A stretch of DNA of 64,000 nucleotides, from positions 32,209,222-32,273,221 of the forward strand of contig CM046294.1 in assembly GCA_025267735.1 (NCBI GenBank), read 5' to 3'. The DNA is from Mactra quadrangularis. Lineage: Eukaryota > Mollusca > Bivalvia > Venerida > Mactridae. Both the position numbers and the translations under genes were made by a program. Positions 60,201 to 64,000 of this stretch are shown piece by piece (position 1 is the first letter of the stretch; the number at the start of each line of letters is the position of its first letter). The notes under the pieces were generated by a model. That model was not told the origin of the DNA. It was given only the letters and a program-made list of their open reading frames with translations, and did not search any database.

Positions 60201-63200
60201 GTCTATGTCAAGTTCTTTGTTAAACGTTTAATTTGAAATTATATAAAGGTTCATACCTTTTCAAAAATGTATAGATAAACAAATTAGACCCATAACCGAT
60301 TTAACTGTACAACAAATAGAGGCTGCAGACAACTAATGAAGGATAATATAAGTATAATTGATAACCAACATTGAATATAAAGAGTAGTTATTTAATTATA
60401 TTATTGTTAATTCATCAATATCTGATTACAAAGCTTTGACATTTAGTCTTTGTCCGTCTTTTAAGTGAAGATATTTATGTCATTTTAAGACATGCTCGTA
60501 TACTTGTATACTCTTAGAAACATTAACATCGTATTTCTACTTTATTTAAACTAAGCATAATTTATAAAATATAAACCTTGATGAATAGCATCATAATAAC
60601 ATTTCTGGGTTTTTTTCATCTAACGATCTGGTTCTGTCTATTATGTGATGAAAAACATAGTGTACGTATTTTTCTGCATTAAAAGTATATCATTTTAGGA
60701 CCTACTGCCGCCATAACAAACAACTTTATATCATTTTGGACAATGGTTTGGTATGAAAATGTAGATAAACTTGTCATTTTAACTAGGTTACAAGAGGAAA
60801 CAGTACGTATATTTTAATTCACTCGATAATATTTAAATAACAATCCAACTTCACGTTTAAACACTCATTAAAAAATCTGACTATTGCAGCATCAAATCAT
60901 TCGAAAATAATCCAAGATCGAAAACATGAACTGTAACTATTGTTTAGTAAACGAACGGTCTTACTGACTGACCTTAATACGGAGACGCTGAGTATCATGG
61001 GTATAACAAACTGTTTACTTGAAAACACATGGCAATGTTTACATTCAATAAATTTACCCTTTCAACTGTACTAAACACAAAGAGTATGTTTTTGTGCCTA
61101 CTCAATAAATTTTACTATCCAACCATCTATGCTCATTAAATTAAACTTTTTCATCGGAAGTTTAACCTCCTTTCCTAACGTATTTACATCTTTCATTCTT
61201 TACACAGATATTTGAAATCGAAAAAAGAATACACGGTTTGACTATGCATCTGTACCTTTTGAGGTTAAAAAGTACTTTGTTTCTATGGATTGAAATTCTA
61301 GTTAAAAGCGATCATTTATTTCACAATTTTATAACAATTGTATTTAAAATAAACGAAAAATCCAACGATTTTGTCTTCATGCGCATATTGTGTCGCTTAC
61401 CAAATCGCCAAAATCCTGAGAGGTGTTTATGTTTCTTAATATAGAGGTAAATCTTCACCTACAATTCAAAGAAAACATGCACGGTCCCATACCCCGAACA
61501 TGTCGGATAGGGGTGTAACGGTTAACCGATATATACCGGTTTATATTGCAATACGACTTCTGACGGTTTTTAACCGGTCCGTTTTTCTCTGAACCGGTTT
61601 TTTTAGTTATGTTCTATACTGATTGGTTTTATCAGAGTCTGAAATTTAAATGTTTGAATTAATGTTAAAATGTGTTCGGAACTTGAAATATTTTTTCGTA
61701 AAGTGAGAATAAATATCTTTGAAAGTCTATCAAAACCTTTTTTATAAGTTATTCAAACATTTGCGTAATACGTGTAGATCATTTGAAAATACAAATATCT
61801 ATGTACAATATAGATAAAATTAGGACGATGCACGTGCATTAATTTATGCTATGCATGTATTTCAATATATTGCAATACGGGTTTCGTGTATTGCAATATA
61901 TTGCAATACGGTTTTTACCGTACTGTTACATCCCTAATGTCGGAATATTTACTTAATTTTTTATACATGCATGCGTGAAAGTTGAAAGTTTTAAAATAAT
62001 ACAACGTCAATCTTGCACAGTATTGTTGAACAGCTTCCACGAAATGTATATTTCAGGGAATGAAATGTGAGAGATATTGGCCAATTGTTGGTGAAAGTAA
62101 AGTGTATGGAGATATAACAGTTTCACATCAAGAGATTAATACTTATGCTGAGTATACTATAACTATATTGTTGTTAGAAAAGGTTATAAGCTTCATTTAT
62201 TTAACAGTAAAACCATACGTGTACACACTAGCGGTGATTTAGCACTCGTTTATTTCCACGTTTTGGTGTTTGGTTTTTAATACGAATTCACCCCCTTTTT
62301 AAATAGTTTTTAGCGACCGCTCAATTAATCGAATTTATTGAGTCTTTCAATAGTACCCACTAGCCCTTCCGTAAGAACACGGCTAATTCTCATTCAACAG
62401 AGGAAAATCAAAATTAAATATCGATTTTTCATAAAAAGAGTAAAGCCAGTTCCGTCTTTGGAAATTCGTCATAATGAATTGTGCCCCAATCAAAGAACTT
62501 ATGATTAATTGTTAAGAAATTTCTTAATCCATTTTCCGATTAATTTAACTATATTATCTCATTCTGTATACTATATTCGGCTAAAACAGCTTAAGAATGC
62601 AAAACTGGTCGTTAATAGTTTATTGTTGTAACAAATTCAATTCGTATATTTTAAGGACAATCAACAGAGATCTTTGACTCACATACATTACACAGCCTGG
62701 CCAGATAAAACCATTCCAGATAATGTTGTTAGTTTGGTGGAATTTTATAATCTTGTAAATTCTATCAAGTCTATTAGTGGAGGACCTACAATCGTTCATT
62801 GCAGGTAAATAGTAACACAATGTATAATACTGAGTAAAAGCTGCTGTGGTCTGTGTGTAAATTTGATTATGTTAAATGTATACTCTGAAATGAGTTATGG
62901 TAATGTAACAAATTAGTTTTACCAAACATGACAAGATTTCTCAATGACAACGTTCTTAATGTATTCAGAAAGTACATTTTCTATCACATTATGCAATATC
63001 GCATCTCTATTAATAGCATTTGGTATGTACATGTACTACGCTAATCAACTAAACTATACCGATTGAATTGTTACTGCAGTACGCAAAACCGGTTCTTTTA
63101 TTGATTTGGAGCTGATTATCTCATATAACTATCTATCTTTCAAATAATTCATTTTTAAATCCAAACATAAAATGAAAAAGTCAGCAGGACTGCAATAAGA

Positions 63201-64000
63201 AACGTTCAAGTACTATGTACATAATATATATCACATTCAATATATTTTTCAGTGCTGGCGTCGGCAGAACTGGAACCTTTATAGCTTTAGATATATTGAC
63301 AAAACAAGGGAAATCAGAAAAATGTGTGAATGTATATGAATGTGTTATGAGTCTAAGAGAACAGAGAATGTGTATGGTTCAAACGCATGTAAGTAGGTTT
63401 ATGGTATTTGATTAACAAATACACTGAATGTATAGTAATTGAAAAAAAGGATTCAGTATACTGGGAAGTCATTCTTGATTATTGAAAGTAGTTTGAAAAA
63501 TCACAGGCATTATTTATGTTGTAATGATAATAAAAGTAAAAGCTAATATATATCAATATATTGGATCACTACAGTACTTCTATTATAGCAATATTTGTAT
63601 ATAGCCGAGTCTATCATTTTCATCAGTAATAGCGTCAGCTTTTCATATTGCTTTAACGGAGTGCATCAAATTTTAAATTTCATCAATGTTTAATCACAGT
63701 CAGATGTCTAGCTGATTTGCTTTCCCGAGAATTTGAAACCCAGATTAAAGAAACTTAATGCCGACAAGATACTTTGAAAATCAATAAATTTTAATCCGTT
63801 TGGCTGAGATTAACCTGCATTTCTGTCAAGGAGATAGAAGTTATCTATCACAAATACGAATATATTACTTAATACTGACTTAGTTTCTGTCAACAGTAGA
63901 ATTTTTACCTGTATTTCAGGAACAGTATGAGTACCTTCACAGATGCCTAATCTATACATTATTGTTTGATTCTGACCCAGTAACAACTGATTATGTTCAG
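51173..64000 (+). CDS. Receptor protein-tyrosine phosphatase with EGF-repeat ectodomain, copy 2 (3' end beyond window)
   Basis: Tandem paralogue of the gene at 21.9-37.2 kb. Coding exons: 51173-51215, 52650-54650, 54934-55051, 55513-55610, 56307-56509, 56993-57080, 57513-57577, 60076-60112, 60699-60802, 62057-62182, 62656-62804, 63253-63388, 63920-64000 (cut by the edge). Every exon has the same phase and length as in copy 1 except exon 2, which is 54 nt shorter. D1 keeps WPD (about residue 978) and HCSAGVGRTG (Cys about 1010). D2 lies outside the window. No stop or frameshift is seen in the exons, so it appears functional. Its introns have gained a SINE (52.4 kb), a 2.3-kb insert (57.6-59.9 kb) and a hAT-type MITE (61.5 kb) absent from copy 1. 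Confidence 0.9.
52355..52576 (-). repeat. tRNA-derived SINE (family B) inserted 73 bp before exon 2 of copy 2
   Basis: Tail TTGGGTTTAACGTCGTATTC on the left; head on the right with minus-strand box B GGGTTCGAGCCCGC. Intron 1 is 1434 nt here and 1217 nt in copy 1, and the difference is this insertion, so it post-dates the gene duplication. Confidence 0.85.
52650..54650 (+). CDS. Copy 2, exon 2: EGF-like ectodomain
   Basis: A 2001-nt exon, phase 1 at both ends, encoding the same kind of cysteine-rich array as copy 1. It lacks a 23-residue unit present in copy 1 at about 24908-24978 and one longer unit near 23530-23680. It has an extra 49-residue unit (direct repeat, period 147 nt, at 53318 and 53465). 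The first two thirds differ clearly from copy 1, while the last 600 nt are almost identical. Read-through of the donor at 54651 adds about 20 residues before a stop. Confidence 0.92.
54934..55610 (+). CDS. Copy 2, exons 3-4: transmembrane helix and juxtamembrane segment
   Basis: Exons 54934-55051 and 55513-55610. The helix core reads VSTVIVAIIIGVVVFIMF, followed by RKW and KKKKDEDKTPMNTLSSTIDG. Only conservative changes from copy 1 are seen. Confidence 0.9.
56307..64000 (+). CDS. Copy 2, exons 5-13: D1 phosphatase domain
   Basis: Nine exons from DVEYANAP through the first 81 nt of exon 13 (EQYEYLHRC...). The catalytic motifs KCERYWP, HYTAWPD and HCSAGVGRTG are identical to copy 1. Exon 11 begins with Asp instead of Gly (GAC for GGC). 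Exon 10 again ends at a GTTAT-type donor (62183). Confidence 0.9.
57590..59912. mobile_element. About 2.3-kb unidentified insertion in intron 7 of copy 2
   Basis: Copy 1 intron 7 passes directly from AAGTAAATATTTACATT to GCAGATTAAATTGTC. Copy 2 holds extra DNA between the same sequences. It contains a short hairpin CACGGCGT-CTCA-ACGCCGTG at the left edge, two large AT palindromes (58564-58682) and a GC-rich palindromic patch (58905-58935). A minus-strand open segment (58107-58358) resembles no family I know. No TIR, LTR or tRNA head is evident, so the class is unknown. Confidence 0.6.
58564..58682. repeat. Two adjacent long AT palindromes
   Basis: Arms CCTTGTTATAGTATATA and TATATACTATAATAAGG pair with one mismatch (58565-58618). 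The second unit uses TTTTCCTTGTTATAGTA against TACTATAATAAGAAAA (58631-58682). The two units are joined by GAAAATTTATA, which recurs downstream. Confidence 0.75.
61508..61936. mobile_element. hAT-type MITE (429 bp) in intron 9 of copy 2
   Basis: Termini are TAGGGGTGTAACGGT and the complement of TAGGGATGTAACAGT. Perfect 8-bp duplications ATGTCGGA flank it (61500-61507, 61937-61944). The matching intron of copy 1 (near 29840) has the unoccupied site ATGTCAAA. Internal sequence is AT-rich with repeated TTGCAATA motifs and no transposase. TIRs plus 8-bp TSD indicate hAT. Confidence 0.9.

Noticed and set aside
1..64000. CRISPR arrays, bacterial operons, ribosome-binding sites
   Set aside because: Introns, SINEs and eukaryotic transposons show this is nuclear animal DNA. 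The regular ~145-bp repeat is a satellite-like array, not CRISPR.

Overview
This is a window of a eukaryotic nuclear genome: AT-rich, intron-rich and full of tRNA-derived SINEs and small DNA transposons. The repeats with a GTTGGGTTTAACGCCGT tail and the tandem TGACCTTGACCTTTGACCC units look like those of bivalve molluscs. That assignment is an inference from repeat and gene style; no species can be named from the sequence alone.

The only genes I can build with confidence are two tandem copies, on the + strand, of one receptor protein-tyrosine phosphatase (RPTP). Copy 1 (21944..37170) is complete: 20 coding exons whose phases all match, 4173 nt, predicted 1390 residues. Copy 2 (51173..64000) is more than 90% similar by eye and runs off the right edge in its 13th coding exon. 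The protein has a signal peptide (exon 1), a very large cysteine-rich ectodomain of EGF-like repeats in a single exon of about 2 kb (MEGF/Draper style), one transmembrane helix, a basic/acidic juxtamembrane linker, a phosphatase domain D1 with intact catalytic motifs (WPD and HCSAGVGRTG), and in copy 1 a second domain D2. D2 keeps the Cys-x5-Arg signature but has lost the WPD aspartate and the normal P-loop, so it looks like a pseudophosphatase. The simplest reading is a cell-surface receptor that binds through its EGF array and signals by dephosphorylating tyrosines.

Layout: 1..15.6 kb is repeat-rich sequence with SINEs of several families, a Tc1-like MITE, a decayed mariner-type transposase and a possible signal-peptide first exon of a minus-strand gene near 12.3 kb. 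15.6..21.9 kb is the upstream flank of copy 1; it matches 45.8..51.1 kb, interrupted by private insertions (a short dispersed-repeat array at 18.75..19.43 kb and an LTR-retroelement-like leader at about 20.2..21.5 kb). 21.9..37.4 kb is copy 1 with its 3' end. 37.4..45.8 kb is intergenic: a SINE, a 2.4-kb tandem array with period about 145 bp, a decayed fragment of a third copy of the gene's upstream flank (42.4..43.35 kb), another SINE and a mariner/Tc1-type pseudogene. 45.8..51.1 kb is the copy 2 flank, with an 869-bp TIR element. 51.1..64.0 kb is copy 2, whose introns gained a SINE, a hAT-type MITE with a perfect 8-bp target duplication, and an unidentified insert of about 2.3 kb.

The two copies act as a natural full-site/empty-site pair for dating insertions. 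Their ectodomains differ by whole-repeat gains and losses although introns and phosphatase exons are nearly identical, which is the most interesting biological signal here.
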